64,000 nt of DNA from Papaver somniferum (Eukaryota; Streptophyta; Magnoliopsida; Ranunculales; Papaveraceae). A model generated the notes under the pieces. The model was not told the DNA's origin and ran no database searches. It worked only from the letters and a program-made list of their open reading frames with translations. Location: the NCBI RefSeq assembly GCF_003573695.1, contig NC_039360.1, forward strand, positions 61,660,815 to 61,724,814. Reading direction: 5' to 3'. The position numbers were made by a program, and so were the translations under genes. The stretch's first letter is position 1. Every line of letters begins with the position of its first letter. Positions 1 through 11,007 of the stretch are shown here, piece by piece.

Positions 1-740
1 TTAGGGTTGGAGAAGTTTTTATAAAATATGAATGTCTGTCCTACATGAATTTAAACATTTTTCTTCACATACATTCCATTGGAGAAGCTCTTATATAAAG
101 GCGGAATTTTGGATTTTCATTGTGCCATTAGATAGACAAAACTCCCGTTTCAAGATGACTTTTTCCATCTATATCCTTATTTATTATACATGGGTATCAT
201 CACAAGTTTGTTAACGTTTCTTGTCTTGGGAGTAAGATAAACGATAAATCAGGAAAGGTAATGGATACTTATGAAATCTGTAATTTTTCTTATTGTAAGA
301 GATTTGGCAAATTCCACATGTATATTGGGGAAGGGAGTATTAAACAACCATTTATAACTCTAATCAAATCTTAATTTATTGAAAATAAAATATATACTAA
401 TCAAAAGAAGAGTTCAAATAAGACGAAATTTCTTTTTATCCCTAATTTTAAGGAAAATTAGGAAGAGAATGTCATGTTTTTGTTGCCACATAGAAAAATC
501 ACACAGTGATCACTGGAGAAGCTCTTACTTGTTATTTATCTTTTATTTGTTTACATATGAAAAATAAATTAATAACAATTTGAAAGCTATAAGTTCTGAA
601 ATACTTCATCCACATTTATATATGATCCTTTTATCAATGAAATCTAACCTTTTATGCTCTAATAAAATAAAATAATAATAGTAAAAATATCTCGACCTGC
701 TTAAAAAAAACCGAAAAAAAAAAGAAAAGCATCCACCATA
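1..740. other. AT-rich flank, no gene seen
   Basis: I see no convincing coding sequence here. Two short open frames exist but neither resembles a protein family. A short phrase (GGAGAAGCTCTTA) occurs near 82 and again near 513, which may be chance. The stretch lies downstream of the minus-strand F-box pseudogene, so it would hold that gene's 3' flank. Confidence 0.5.
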
Positions 741-813
741 TCAACTACCTTGACGGCGTCCACCATGTCCACCACCGCTAACACCTTCACAACGTTCACC
801 ATCAAATTTGCCT

Positions 814-1541
814 TTATGACTGACCTCCATAATCACTGCCTCCGTATCCACCGCCACCTTCGCCTCCACCGCGTCTCTTTTTTGTAGAGCATACACTAGC
901 ACCACCACTTTCGCCTCCACCACGTCTCTTTTTTGTAGAGCACAATTTCCAATTTTTTATGATTGTGGGCTTCGGTGTTATGAAATGCAGTTTAAGTCTC
1001 TTTTCTTTAAGAGGACAGCCGGATAGAATTTCAAGTGATTTAGTATTAATATTGTAGGCGAAACAGCAAACGCGATCACTAACGATAACCACATTTCGAT
1101 CAAGCGGATTAAAAGACACGAACTCTATTCTGTAGGATGGCTCATAACCCGTCAATTCAATTTGTGGTGTACTGGTCGCCGAACCAGTCCGGCACTAGAA
1201 TAATCATCCTCAAGCATCCAAACACTGAGAAAACCCGTCTTTGTATCTTTTTTCCAATGGATATGGACATAGTAGATGGACCCTTGTGTCTCACCGAATA
1301 AACCATTACAATTATGTGGATAGTAAATAGGATTATATCTATACTTGGGAAAAGCAATTGACCTACATCGATCACCACTATTTAATTTGTTTTCGAGCCT
1401 ATAAGACACCACTTCGGAAGATTCGTCAGCTGCCCAATACAAGACTCCATTATGTAAAACCATATCACGGTAAGATATTGGTTCATGCCGCGCAACTTCA
1501 TAGGTATTCCATTTTCCTGTATCAAAAGAGAAATTTATAAT
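814..1541 (-). pseudogene. F-box protein, C-terminal part (gene fragment 3 of 3)
   Basis: This is the C-terminal, F-box-associated part of a plant F-box protein, the substrate-binding half of an SCF ubiquitin ligase subunit. Seen: reading from 1541 down, phrases typical of the family such as FSFDTGKWNTYEV, HNGVLYWA and SIYYVHIH. The frame stops near 1152 and similarity resumes at once in another frame (LTGYEPSYRIEFVSFNPLD), so a single indel breaks it. The last 35 or so residues are a Gly- and Lys/Arg-rich tail that looks like read-through or a local expansion. Upstream coding sequence is not adjacent: it resumes at 12657-13077 and 17270-17464 on the same strand. Inference: one gene split by two retrotransposons. 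The family is fairly certain; the particular F-box subfamily is not. Confidence 0.8.
856..948 (-). repeat. Tandem duplication in the F-box tail
   Basis: Two near-identical units of about 45-55 bases each contain TCTCTTTTTTGTAGAGCA preceded by TTCGCCTCCACC. On the minus strand both encode CSTKKRRGGGE followed by Gly/Ser. This gives the tail its repeated basic-glycine character. Confidence 0.75.
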
Positions 1542-2268
1542 TGTTAGGAAAACCGTGAGTTTCCTATCTTTGTGTCTTTTCCTCATTGAGTGGGTTTCCT
1601 AATATGGGCCATATAGAATTTAGAAAAGAGTTTAGTTTCCTGGTTGGAGACTAATACTTGGTGGCCAAGTTTGTGTTCTCTATATATAGGAGTAGATTTG
1701 TAGGTTTGTATACATCCAACCTAGAATAGTGGTAAAACGTTGTGCTTAGGTTTTTGGTCTCTTTGGTATGGAGGATCGTGTGCTACCGTGGAGGTCAATA
1801 TCGGTGTAAGAGAAAAACTTATAGAGAAAGTATTTTGGTGTTCTAGTGTTTAGGGTTTGGGGCTTTGCCCTAAACCAAGTTTCTAGACGGTTTCCATGTT
1901 TCTCCTCTGTTACTAGCAACTGTGAAGATGGTGTAGAAGAGAAGACACGAGGCTGGTTTGGCGAATGTTAGAGAGTTGATTTCTATGGTTTCTTCAATGG
2001 TGTTCTCGGGTATGTCTTGATAACTCTTTGGTCTGGTCTTGGGTTGCGGAAAGAGCATGTAATGGTCTTTGATTTAATGCAAGTTTTCTGGTAGTGTTGG
2101 CCGTGGATGTAGCCTGTAAAGGTGAACCACGTATATCTTGTGTTGTGGTTGTGTTGTTATTTATCTTTTGTCTCTCTCTTATTATTTCTCTCATGTTTGG
2201 TTCAAATCACCAATTGCGCTTTGTTATCCTGTGATTCCGCTGCGCTCGGGGTGCCAATTTTCCCAACA
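1542..2268 (+). repeat. 5' LTR of the copia-type element
   Basis: TGTTAGG...CCCAACA, repeated at 3308. It contains a TATA box (TATATATA at 1681-1688), placed to start transcription within the LTR. Confidence 0.9.
1681..1688 (+). promoter_or_regulatory. LTR TATA box
   Basis: TATATATA, conserved in the second LTR at 3447-3454. Probable core promoter of the element, inferred from its position in the LTR. Confidence 0.6.
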
Positions 2269-2270
2269 AT

Positions 2271-2282
2271 TGGTATCAGAGC
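2271..2282 (+). other. Primer binding site, initiator tRNA-Met type
   Basis: TGGTATCAGAGC begins two bases after the LTR end. It is the standard complement to the 3' end of plant initiator tRNA-Met, which primes minus-strand DNA synthesis. Confidence 0.9.
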
Positions 2283-3307
2283 CATGGACGGGCTGGTGTG
2301 ACTGAACTTGTAACTGAACGATGGTTTATTGTTCGGGTGGAGAAATATTTTTTGAAGATAATGTTTCAACCATATTTTACACAAAGATGGATTTGTGATG
2401 TGATTTGCAAATCGTTGAGGGTTCAACTTGCTAGAAGTGTATGTTCGTTGTTTGGTTTTATGATGTAGTATCGGATGCATAATAGAACTGAATAAGGTGG
2501 AATACATATTTACTTCTTGAGGGTGTTAATAACCATACACTATAAAGAATGGGTTATAAAGTTTGAAGAAAGGATGGGGCTGTGAGGTCTCATGTAGAAG
2601 AAGGACCAGCAATTCTTCGAAGTTATGCACGAGATGTTATAGATTTATTTTCTTAAGTCTATGTTAAAATATTCTTGATGGCTTGCACGTAATATCAAGA
2701 ATGTGCCCGATCTCGAAAGCATGTACCACGGTAATATGGGCATTCACATGGTACATATTTTAAGCGAGTATGTTGAGTGTGATGGTGGTAAAGAGTACGT
2801 CAGATTGATGATGGCTTTGAGAATCGCTTAAAGGTTGAAGTCTGTTAATCACAGTGGAGATATTTGATGGTTTTGTTTCAGATACACGATAATCATGACA
2901 TGTGCTGGAGTATGATATTGAAGCTAATTCTTTCTTTCTGGATTAATGTTCAGTATGTTGTTATCTTACTGGTTAGGTGGAGCTAATGGTGATTCTTCTG
3001 GATGGTTCTCTTGTTGATCAGTGGTGGAGTCTGTGCAAGGATTCAATGATACTGATTGAAGATTTTCATGGAGTTTGTGAAGCGTGGCCAGTTTCACAAG
3101 TGTTTTTCATAAAGAAGATGGTTTGAAGACTTTTATTAATGTCATGGTGTTTTTGATCAAAGAGATGGTTCTATTAAGATGGAAGTTCGGATTTGAGCTT
3201 CGAAAGTAATTCTACGGGAATATAAAGATGGTGAATAACTTTGGTAGAAGATGAAGGTAATTTCTTGTGATCGTCTCATGCTTGAAAGTATGATCCGAGG
3301 TGGAGAT
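2283..3307 (+). other. Internal region without coding capacity
   Basis: About 1 kb between the two LTRs. Several short frames exist but none resembles gag or pol. It ends in the purine-rich tract at about 3295-3307. Confidence 0.7.
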
Positions 3308-3947
3308 TGTTAGGAAAACCGTGAGTTTCTTATCTTTGGGCCTTTTCCCCATTGAGTGGGTTTCCTAATATGGGCCATATAGAATTTAGGAAAGAGTTTA
3401 GTTTCCTAGTTGGAGACTAATACTTGGTGGCCAAGTTTGTGTTCTCTATATATAGGAGTAGATTTGTAGGTTTATAAACATCCAACCTAGAAGAGTGGTA
3501 AAATGTTGTGCTTAGGTTTTTGGTCTCTTTGGTAGGGAGGATCGTGTGCTACCGTGGAGGTCAATATCGGTGTAAGAGAAAAACTTGTAGAGAGAGGATT
3601 TTGGTGTTCTAGTGTTTAAGGTTTGTGGCTTTTCCCTAAACCAAGTTTCTAGACGGTTTCCATGTTTCTCCTATGTTACTAGCAACTGTGAAGACGGTGT
3701 AGAAGAGAAGACACGAGGCTGGTTTGGCGAATGTTAGAGAGTTGATTTCTATGGTTTCTTCAATGGTGTTCTCGGGTATGTCTTGATAACTTTTTGGTCT
3801 GGTCTTGGGTTGCGGAAAGATCATGTAATGGTCTTTGATTTAATGCAAGTTTTCTGGTGGTGTTGGCCGTGGATGTAGCATGTAAAGATGAACCACGTAT
3901 ATCTTGTGTTGTGGTTGTGTTCTTCTTTATTTTTTGTTTCTATCTTA
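3308..3947 (+). repeat. 3' LTR of the copia-type element, first part
   Basis: Matches 1542 onward closely. It is cut at 3947 by the Athila-like insertion, and the last 87 bases lie at 12570-12656. The parts add up to 727 bases, exactly the length of the other LTR. Confidence 0.9.
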
Positions 3948-5512
3948 TGATGTAGTTTTGAAAGTGGTAAAAGTGGTTCGATTCTCATACTTGCGAAGGA
4001 TAAAATATAGACTTAAATTCTAAAACTAAAATAGAAAACAAACTAAAATTGTCACAAACTCAACCAAAGATGATATCAATATTAAAAGAACACTGAGGCT
4101 AAGATTCCACTATTTTCCAAGTTCAAAGTGATTTAATCCCAATAATTATATTTATGCAATTTTCTCGTTCAAGTTGATTCTAACTATTGCAACAGGTAGA
4201 TTCTCAAAATAACAAGTGTAAATCCGAAGCATAGAACATCAAAAACCTAGGTCCAAGTATGCTCTATCAAAAGAAATAACAATTGCTTAAAAAAAATAAT
4301 TCAAACAATTTTCAACCAAGGCAAATAATCATATAATAATTGCAAATAAATAAATAAAATAGGATATTCCACTTCTTGTTGGAAAAATAGCTTCCTCTAT
4401 CGCCTCAGCAATGGGGTTTAGCTCCTCATATTAATCACTTGCTCAAAATATTTGTTTATGGTTCAAAAGTTGATTAAAAGATGAAAAACTATAACACTGA
4501 CTGTTTGAAACGATGTATTGGTGTTGCAAAACAAAGGACTGACTGTTACGAAGAAGTTATTGTAGCAGCGTTACGAATTTGAGACGTTGTTCTTATTTGC
4601 AATGCTTGTTCTTCATCAGCAGCAACAGAAACACGGGTTTTCCTGCAACTTGATCTTCTCAGCTCTGTAGTGTTACAAACTTCTCTGTGACTGCTCCAAT
4701 GACTTCATAACCCTAATTGTGACTTGACCCATCCTATATATAGCCAACAGGATCGAAAATATTGCAAGTAAATCCTTCTTTTCTTCCACGGAAAGTTTTC
4801 TCTTTTTATTTTTTACGCCTCTCTGTTTTGCTTCTACCGAGAATTGCTGCCTATTTTTCCGAATCTGTGACACATACAAATCCTGTTTTGGTGTATCAAC
4901 TGAATCCCAATCCATCTCTACGTCAAACTCCGACTAAAACTAAGCCCAATCATCAACAGAACCCAATAAACTTCCGACGCCTCTGTTTGCTTCTCCCGGC
5001 TTCTCTAGCCCAATTCGTTCGGTCCAATCACTTGTAGCAACCTTGTTGTGCTCTAACATGTCCAACCCAACGAAAATCCGAGGTTGAATCTCCTTAAATC
5101 GTCCCAAGAATGCGAACTCTAATATGAGTCACGTCTGCCGCAATTTGCCGCCAAATTCAAAATTCAAAAGGTGAAGGTGACCTTCCCCTAGTAATTAGGT
5201 TATCCCTTATCCAGGGTGCTGGGGTCCGCATAACACTTGTCCCTTGGGTGCCTTTAGTAATTTTTCTGGGATGTTTTCAACACTTTTTCGGGGTTCCTCC
5301 GGGGTATTTCTGGGGTGTCTCTGGCATACTTCTGGGGTGCTTCTGGTACGTTATCTACGGAGGTTCAAATGCCACATTTTGAGCCAATTTCGCCGCAAAA
5401 GCTTATTTCTCCAAAAACACCTACAAAGACATAAAATAACCAAATAAGTACAAAATCGAGCACTAACAATATATACAATTGGGACAAATTAGACACATAA
5501 ATGCGTCTATCA
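3948..5512 (-). repeat. 3' LTR of the Athila-like element
   Basis: Nearly identical to 11008-12564. On the minus strand it carries TATATATAGG near 4733-4745. The same place in the other LTR reads TATATGTAGG, so that copy's TATA box is altered. Confidence 0.88.
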
Positions 5513-5530
5513 AATACCCCCAAACTTATT
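5513..5530 (-). other. Polypurine tract
   Basis: On the minus strand, AAGTTTGGGGGTATT lies against the LTR. The same tract precedes the 3' LTR of the related element at 56935-56949. It would prime plus-strand synthesis. Confidence 0.75.
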
Positions 5531-6917
5531 ATTTGCTAGTCCCGAGCAAATCAAAACTACAAAATAAAATCCTAACTCACTGTCGCAGGCATCGTCAATT
5601 GCATTTAGCGTATGCAATAAGCCTTTAAACCCCTAGGTGTCCCTAGTGGCCGAGTTATAGTCTCGGGAGGGCTTACTAGAGATATACCCACAAAACCTTA
5701 ATACTCCAGACCCAACTATCTACAACGAACCTTGGAAGGCACTAAAGAATCTCCTTGGTTGGCATACTTATTGACTACAAGAGGAAGTACCCTGATGCGA
5801 AATTCCAATTGATGTACACGAGTTTGCACTCAAGCATACTAAAATTCATATATAAGTGACAGAGCTCTACTCAGATAGTTGCACTATGGACATCATATTC
5901 GGAGTCAGACTAATCACATGGAAAGATTAAGAGATGGATATAGAAAAACATAGATGGTGTTGATGTTGACCAAATGATCGATGTTTCACATATCTGTCTG
6001 AAGGCCACTGCTAAAATGAACCTATCCTAATGGACTGAGATACCGGTCTGACTAATATCAACACTGCTGGCATATAAAAGGGAACCATCGGCCGATAACC
6101 TAAATCTAGATCAACAAACTGGCATATACAAGGGAACCAGTGGTTGACTACATAGAATAATAACCTTTTTTCTCGATTTTTTTTTTTCAACTTTTTTTTT
6201 TTGGTATCTCAATCACTCTAATTCACCCTAGCATTGGTAACATCTTGAATCGTGAGCCCCACCTAATCACTTAGAGTAACATAGTTTAAAAACAAAATAA
6301 AATAAAAATAGAAGTGAAAAGGACTCAACGAGATATGGTGAAACTATCATGTTATTTCTAACACCTGAGCTCTGTGCTTTTATGAATAGACTCTTCTAGA
6401 TGTTTCCATCTAATCAGATTGATTCCTCAACTCCTACGATCAAAATGCTTCCATCCACTTAGATTAGTTAGTGCAATCCTCAATAGGCATAAATTTCTAA
6501 GCCCTGGAGTTTATTTATTCATACTGCAACTAAAAAGTTTCTCTCATACCCCCAAACTTAAATCTAACATTGTCCTCAATGTTCTAAAGATGAAATTAAA
6601 AGCATGAATAAGGAGAAACTGTTACCATTGAAGCAAAAGAGTTAAGGAAAGATATTACCTTGTTGCATGAGATTGGGTTACCTACCAAGAAGTGCTAAGT
6701 TTAAAGTCTTCAGCCAGACATCAAGTTTCATAAAATGGCTAGTTATCTTTCAAATCATATATCAGTAGTCGAACTAATTGTGGGTCATCAAAACCAAATA
6801 AAACTGCCACTAATATGAAACAACTGCACAGGATCAGAAAAAATAACATAAGGAGCACAACCTCATTGAAAGTTTATTGCAAGACAACTGGATTTATTTG
6901 GGGCACCCAATTGGGCT
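5531..6917 (-). other. 3' non-coding region of the Athila-like element
   Basis: No reverse transcriptase or integrase reading frame is visible on either strand. There are long T runs near 6175-6205. Parts recur, diverged, at about 56100-56930 in the related element, so the two share a 3' untranslated region. Confidence 0.6.
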
Positions 6918-7541
6918 TCATATGTGAAAAACAGATTCATCCGAAAAACGAGACTTTAATAGCTGGATTTCCTCCTGGACAGTATCAGGAGGATCGGGTT
7001 GTGGAGTCTGAATAGACTCAAGTGATACCTCATAAGCACTAGGATCGAGTTCCAAGTTAGGGACTTCTACTAGGGATAATTGACGATCACTACCCCCAAA
7101 CTTAGAATTTTGGGTGTCTCTAGATAGACTAGTCACAATATTCCTAATTTCTAGACCATCAGGTTTCTGAAAAAGGTCAATTGCATTCTCTGAGTTATAA
7201 TCAGGTGGTTCATCCTCTAAATTCTTTTGAGGTATACTAGCTGTAGGAATTATATGTTTCATATCTTGTATGGTCAACCCTAGAGTTTCCTTATTGTCTT
7301 GAAGCATGATTTCTGGCCTGCTGTCCTGATCGGATGCTATAATCACAGGAAAAGTCTTAGATGGCCCTAAGAATGCAGATTTAGGGTCCAACTTAGGAGG
7401 CTCTTCTGAACAAGGGATTAAGGTAGACTCAAAAGCTTGTAATGGTTCGAACCTAGCTTTCCATTTATCAGTATCTAACATAGGAATAAAATCCAACATA
7501 GCATTCACTTGTTCAATATTGCTATCTTCGTCGAAATCCAT
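6918..7541 (-). CDS. Athila-like polyprotein linker (acidic)
   Basis: A 207-residue open frame, acidic and low in structure. Its first half has phrases known from the segment between protease and reverse transcriptase in Athila-type polyproteins (DKWKARFEPL, SAFLGPSKTFPVIIASD, ETLGLTIQDMKHI). In an intact element the reverse transcriptase would follow soon after; here the sequence changes to unrelated acidic text and stops. It probably joined the protease frame just upstream, which ends near 7575. Inference: internal deletion removed the enzymatic half of pol. Confidence 0.6.
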   Translation of the reverse strand: MDFDEDSNIEQVNAMLDFIPMLDTDKWKARFEPLQAFESTLIPCSEEPPKLDPKSAFLGPSKTFPVIIASDQDSRPEIMLQDNKETLGLTIQDMKHIIPTASIPQKNLEDEPPDYNSENAIDLFQKPDGLEIRNIVTSLSRDTQNSKFGGSDRQLSLVEVPNLELDPSAYEVSLESIQTPQPDPPDTVQEEIQLLKSRFSDESVFHI

Positions 7542-7574
7542 GTTAAAGTGGGCTAGACAACTCTCTAATGGATC

Positions 7575-8720
7575 TTACGATGCGATATTTGGTAATGACT
7601 CCTGAACTAAGGTTCCTATCATGTTCACCTCTTCAACACATGTGTCATCTAGCTCATAAGGTAGCTTACTGACATTAAAAATGTTCATTTCGATAGTAAT
7701 ATTACCAAAGGATAAATTCATCACACCATTTCGACAGTTTATGATCGCATTAGACGTATCTAAGAATGGGCGACCTAAAATCACAGGTATCTGGTTCTCT
7801 GGGTCAGAGATAGGTTGGGTATCTAGGACCACGAAATCCACTAGATAAATAAACTTGTCGACCTCAATAAGAACATCCTCGATAACACCTCGAGGAATTT
7901 TGACAGACCTATCAGATAACTGCAGTGTTATCTGAGTAGGTTTCATTTCACCAAGTCCTAGCTGTAAGTACACATGGTACGGCAGTAAGTTCACACTGGC
8001 TCCTAAGTCAAGTAAAGCTTTTTCTACCCGGTGTTTACCTATTGTACAATCAATGGTTGGGGAACCTGGGTCTTTGTACTTTGGAGTGGTAGTGTTCTGA
8101 ATGATTGAACTTACATGACTAGCTAAAAAGGCTTTCTTATGGACGCTAAGTTTTCTCTTTCGCGTACACATATCCTTAAGGAACTTGGCATAAGCAGGAA
8201 TTTTCCTAATTGCATCTAATAAAGGAAGGTTTATGGTAACTTGCTTAAAAACCTCCAATATGTCATTAAAGTTCGATTCCTTCTTTGTTGATGCTAATAG
8301 CTGGGGAAATGGGGCTCTAGGCACAGAATCAGACCTCTCAGGAACCGAATTGGCATCATCGGAAATTTTATCAGTCCCCTCAGTTAGTGGTCCTGAGGGA
8401 TGAGGTCCTGAGGGGTGAACTACAGTATGTTCACTATCGGGCGTGGTTACCTGATTGTCTACTACTCTACCACTCCTAAGGGTTCTAATAGCATTCATTT
8501 TATTCGATGGTTTTGCACCTACTTCATGAACTCCTCTAGGGTTGGGGGTAGTCTGACTAGGGAGCCTTCCGTTATATCTCTCACTTAAGGTCTTAGCTAT
8601 TTGGCCGACTTGAAGTTCTAGCTTAGCAAGGATCTGAGCACTAGTTTGAAAGTGCTGCTTGGTTTCCTGTTGAAAACTAATTTGGCTCTGTGCTAACATA
8701 TCCTGAGTTTTTGCTAACAT
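7575..8720 (-). CDS. Athila-like gag C-terminus and aspartic protease
   Basis: A 381-residue frame. The N-terminal third has a glutamine-rich region leading to KLELQVGQIAKTLSERYNGRLPSQ, typical of the gag-protease junction in Athila-type elements. The protease follows around residues 180-360, with the active-site phrase LLDLGASVNLLP (DLGAS in place of the usual DTG/DSG, as is normal for this lineage) and the flap-side phrase IPVILGRPFL. The protease would cut the polyprotein in the virus-like particle. The frame is open throughout. True translation would come from the upstream gag, but a frame break lies between 8720 and 9052. Confidence 0.85.
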   Translation of the reverse strand: MLAKTQDMLAQSQISFQQETKQHFQTSAQILAKLELQVGQIAKTLSERYNGRLPSQTTPNPRGVHEVGAKPSNKMNAIRTLRSGRVVDNQVTTPDSEHTVVHPSGPHPSGPLTEGTDKISDDANSVPERSDSVPRAPFPQLLASTKKESNFNDILEVFKQVTINLPLLDAIRKIPAYAKFLKDMCTRKRKLSVHKKAFLASHVSSIIQNTTTPKYKDPGSPTIDCTIGKHRVEKALLDLGASVNLLPYHVYLQLGLGEMKPTQITLQLSDRSVKIPRGVIEDVLIEVDKFIYLVDFVVLDTQPISDPENQIPVILGRPFLDTSNAIINCRNGVMNLSFGNITIEMNIFNVSKLPYELDDTCVEEVNMIGTLVQESLPNIAS

Positions 8721-8734
8721 ATTAATAGATTTCT

Positions 8735-9052
8735 CTAAGCTAGTCGTTTTGTTTTCTGGGCCTGATGAGTTTTTAGTGTAACCAAAACCTGGGGGAGCAT
8801 TAGAATTACTAAACTGACCTTGACTCTGGCCCTTAGACCATGAAAGGTTCGGATGGTTTCTCCAACCAGGATTATAGGTTTCTGAATATGGGTCAAACTT
8901 CTGACGGTAGTGTTATTATAGAGAGCATTGGCTTGCTCTTCATTATTCTGGCCTTCCCAAAAAGGCTCCAATCTACCACTAGTGTGACCCACTTCTAAAG
9001 CTTCTAACCTTTTCGCTATAACAGCAATTTTGGCATCTGATTCAAAGCTTCC
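8735..9052 (-). pseudogene. Gag-to-protease junction with frame break
   Basis: Phrases typical of Athila gag (NPGWRNHPNLSWSKG, then SNSNAPPGFGYTK) are found here, but in a different frame from the 85-residue open frame at 8735-8992. At least one indel lies near 8890-8905. It separates an intact-looking gag from an intact-looking protease. Confidence 0.6.
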
Positions 9053-9952
9053 TTATACCCTATTAACGTTTCCTCTGCCTAGAAGAATTGTTTTCTGAGG
9101 TACCCTATTGATTTCCCATTGTTGGGTCTTTTCGGCGATTTCATGCAAATATGTCATCACATCATCAACTGTTTGGTTTTCAAACCCACCTGTACACATG
9201 GATTCTACTGTAGTTGTGGTGGGATAATCTAAACCCTCATACAGGATCTGAAGTAACCTAACCTTTTCTAAACCATGATGAGGACATTGGGCTAATAAAT
9301 CATAGAACCTTTCCAAATACCTATACAAAGATTCTCCCTCCTGTTGTGTAAACGTGCAGATTTGCGTCCTAATAGACGAGGTTTTGTGCCTAGGGAAAAA
9401 CTTGGTCAAAAAGGTAGATGTAAGTTGTTCATAGGTTTCAATTAATTCGGGAGCCAAACTATACAACCACGACTTGGCTTTATCTTTTAAGGAAAAGGGG
9501 AATAACCTGAGTTTTAAAGCATCATCATCAAGGTTTCTAATTTTCAGGGTACTAAAAATTTCCTCAAAGTCCCTAACATGGAAATAGGGGTTTTCATTTT
9601 CTTTCCCTAAAAAGATTGGGAGCAACTGTAAGGTTCCAGGCTTAAGTTCATAATTTGCTTCAGTTTCAGGTAACCTGATACACGAGGGACGAGTAGTCCT
9701 AGTAGGATTCAACAAGGCTTTCAAAGTTTCCATTTCTGGCGCTATTGGACTATCAGGGATTCTTTCCTCAAACGGATGTTCAAACACGGAATCTTCACGA
9801 ATCGGACTTTCTAAATTGAGGTAATCAAGACGCTTAGAACTACTAGGTTTCTCTTTAAAAAATCTACCTATGGCGTCTCTTTTACGTTCAGGCAGGCAAC
9901 AGAATAAGGCAGGGAATTCTATGCAAACAAAAAACAAGGCTGACTCAACCAA
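9053..9952 (-). CDS. Athila-like Gag (capsid) protein
   Basis: A 299-residue frame on the minus strand. Residues about 100-260 form the retrotransposon Gag domain, with the family phrases NPYFHVRDFEEI, DDALKLRLFPFSLKDKAKSWL, FLTKFFPRHKT and GESLYRYLERFYDLL. This protein would assemble the particle that packages the element's RNA. The first Met lies in sequence that looks like leader, so the real start is probably at METLKALLNP or nearby. There is no stop within the domain. It is the best-preserved retroelement protein in this part of the window. Confidence 0.85.
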   Translation of the reverse strand: MVESALFFVCIEFPALFCCLPERKRDAIGRFFKEKPSSSKRLDYLNLESPIREDSVFEHPFEERIPDSPIAPEMETLKALLNPTRTTRPSCIRLPETEANYELKPGTLQLLPIFLGKENENPYFHVRDFEEIFSTLKIRNLDDDALKLRLFPFSLKDKAKSWLYSLAPELIETYEQLTSTFLTKFFPRHKTSSIRTQICTFTQQEGESLYRYLERFYDLLAQCPHHGLEKVRLLQILYEGLDYPTTTTVESMCTGGFENQTVDDVMTYLHEIAEKTQQWEINRVPQKTILLGRGNVNRV

Positions 9953-11007
9953 ATCAAACCTAAATTTCTAGCAAACAAAAAGCATGATGGCTCCACTTAG
10001 ATTGTTTCTAGACCAGCTTCTATTCTTTTGAAAAGGAACTCGTTAAAATCTGAGCAAACCCCTCTGGAATCAATCCGAGTCAAAGTAAGTTGAATCGAGG
10101 CGAGGGAAGCTTAGTGGAGCTTTGATACCCAAGGCCTCACCGGTTACAAGGCGGCGCAGTCACGCATTCAACTCACAGAAACCTTCAAGAACTTCGAAGT
10201 ATGCTCAAAAGAGTAACCAATATTCTTCGAACGACTTTCCTATTAAGCTCGTTACCCTATAGGTCTCGTTCTAGTCAAAATTTTAGGCATAGGTTCGCGT
10301 TTGGTTTCGTTTTCCTAAGGCGAGAAAGAAGAGAACGGTGATGAAATCCGAACCCTTATCTTGTATGGCCAGTCCTTGCCCTTTACTAGGAAATTAAAGC
10401 AGCCGTTTTCAAGTCCTCAGCATATATGCAAACGAAGGAATACAGTAAACCCGCTGACAGGGGATTCGCGGGTGTTTCGAAAAACTTACCTCCCGTACCA
10501 GACGGGGGAAGAACCGCTGAAGTCGACTCGGGCCACGACTCCTATGTCATGTACGAACCCGAGGGGCCGAGGCGATATCGTAATCACCGTCCTTCTCTGC
10601 ACACAGTTTATATTTAAACCAACCCTTCCTTAGGGTTTAAAAATAATAATGTCCAAAGTTTAATGTCCAAGTGTCCAAAAAGAAAATAAAAAATTACAAA
10701 AATAACAAATCCTAATACAGTTCTCTTTTTTTTTTTTTAATATTAAAGAAAAATAACTAAAAAGAAACTGTTTTCTTTTCCGTTCTTTTCGCTTTAATCT
10801 TTCGCTCCAAGTCTTTATGCTTTAAGATCCAATCTTTACGAAATCACCAAACTCCTTGGCTCAATTCTCTTTATGATCCAAAACCTGTAGACAAAAGATA
10901 AATACCCAAAAACGTAAAAAAGAACTATAATAATAAAAACCTAAAAAATAAAAGAAAAAATAAGTCTAAAACCCTAAAAACAAATCCACGTCGGCGGCAC
11001 CAAAAAT
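9953..11007 (-). other. Leader and primer binding site of the Athila-like element
   Basis: Non-coding leader between the 5' LTR (11008-12564) and gag. Next to the LTR, the minus strand reads ATTTTTGGTGCCGCCGACG (about 10989-11007). This is the primer-binding-site position and resembles the TGGCGCCG type. I cannot name the tRNA with certainty. A homologous block lies inverted at 54914-55142. Confidence 0.7.

Noticed and set aside
10361..10633. Two overlapping plus-strand open frames
   Set aside because: They lie in the leader of the Athila-like element on the wrong strand, with no recognisable motif.
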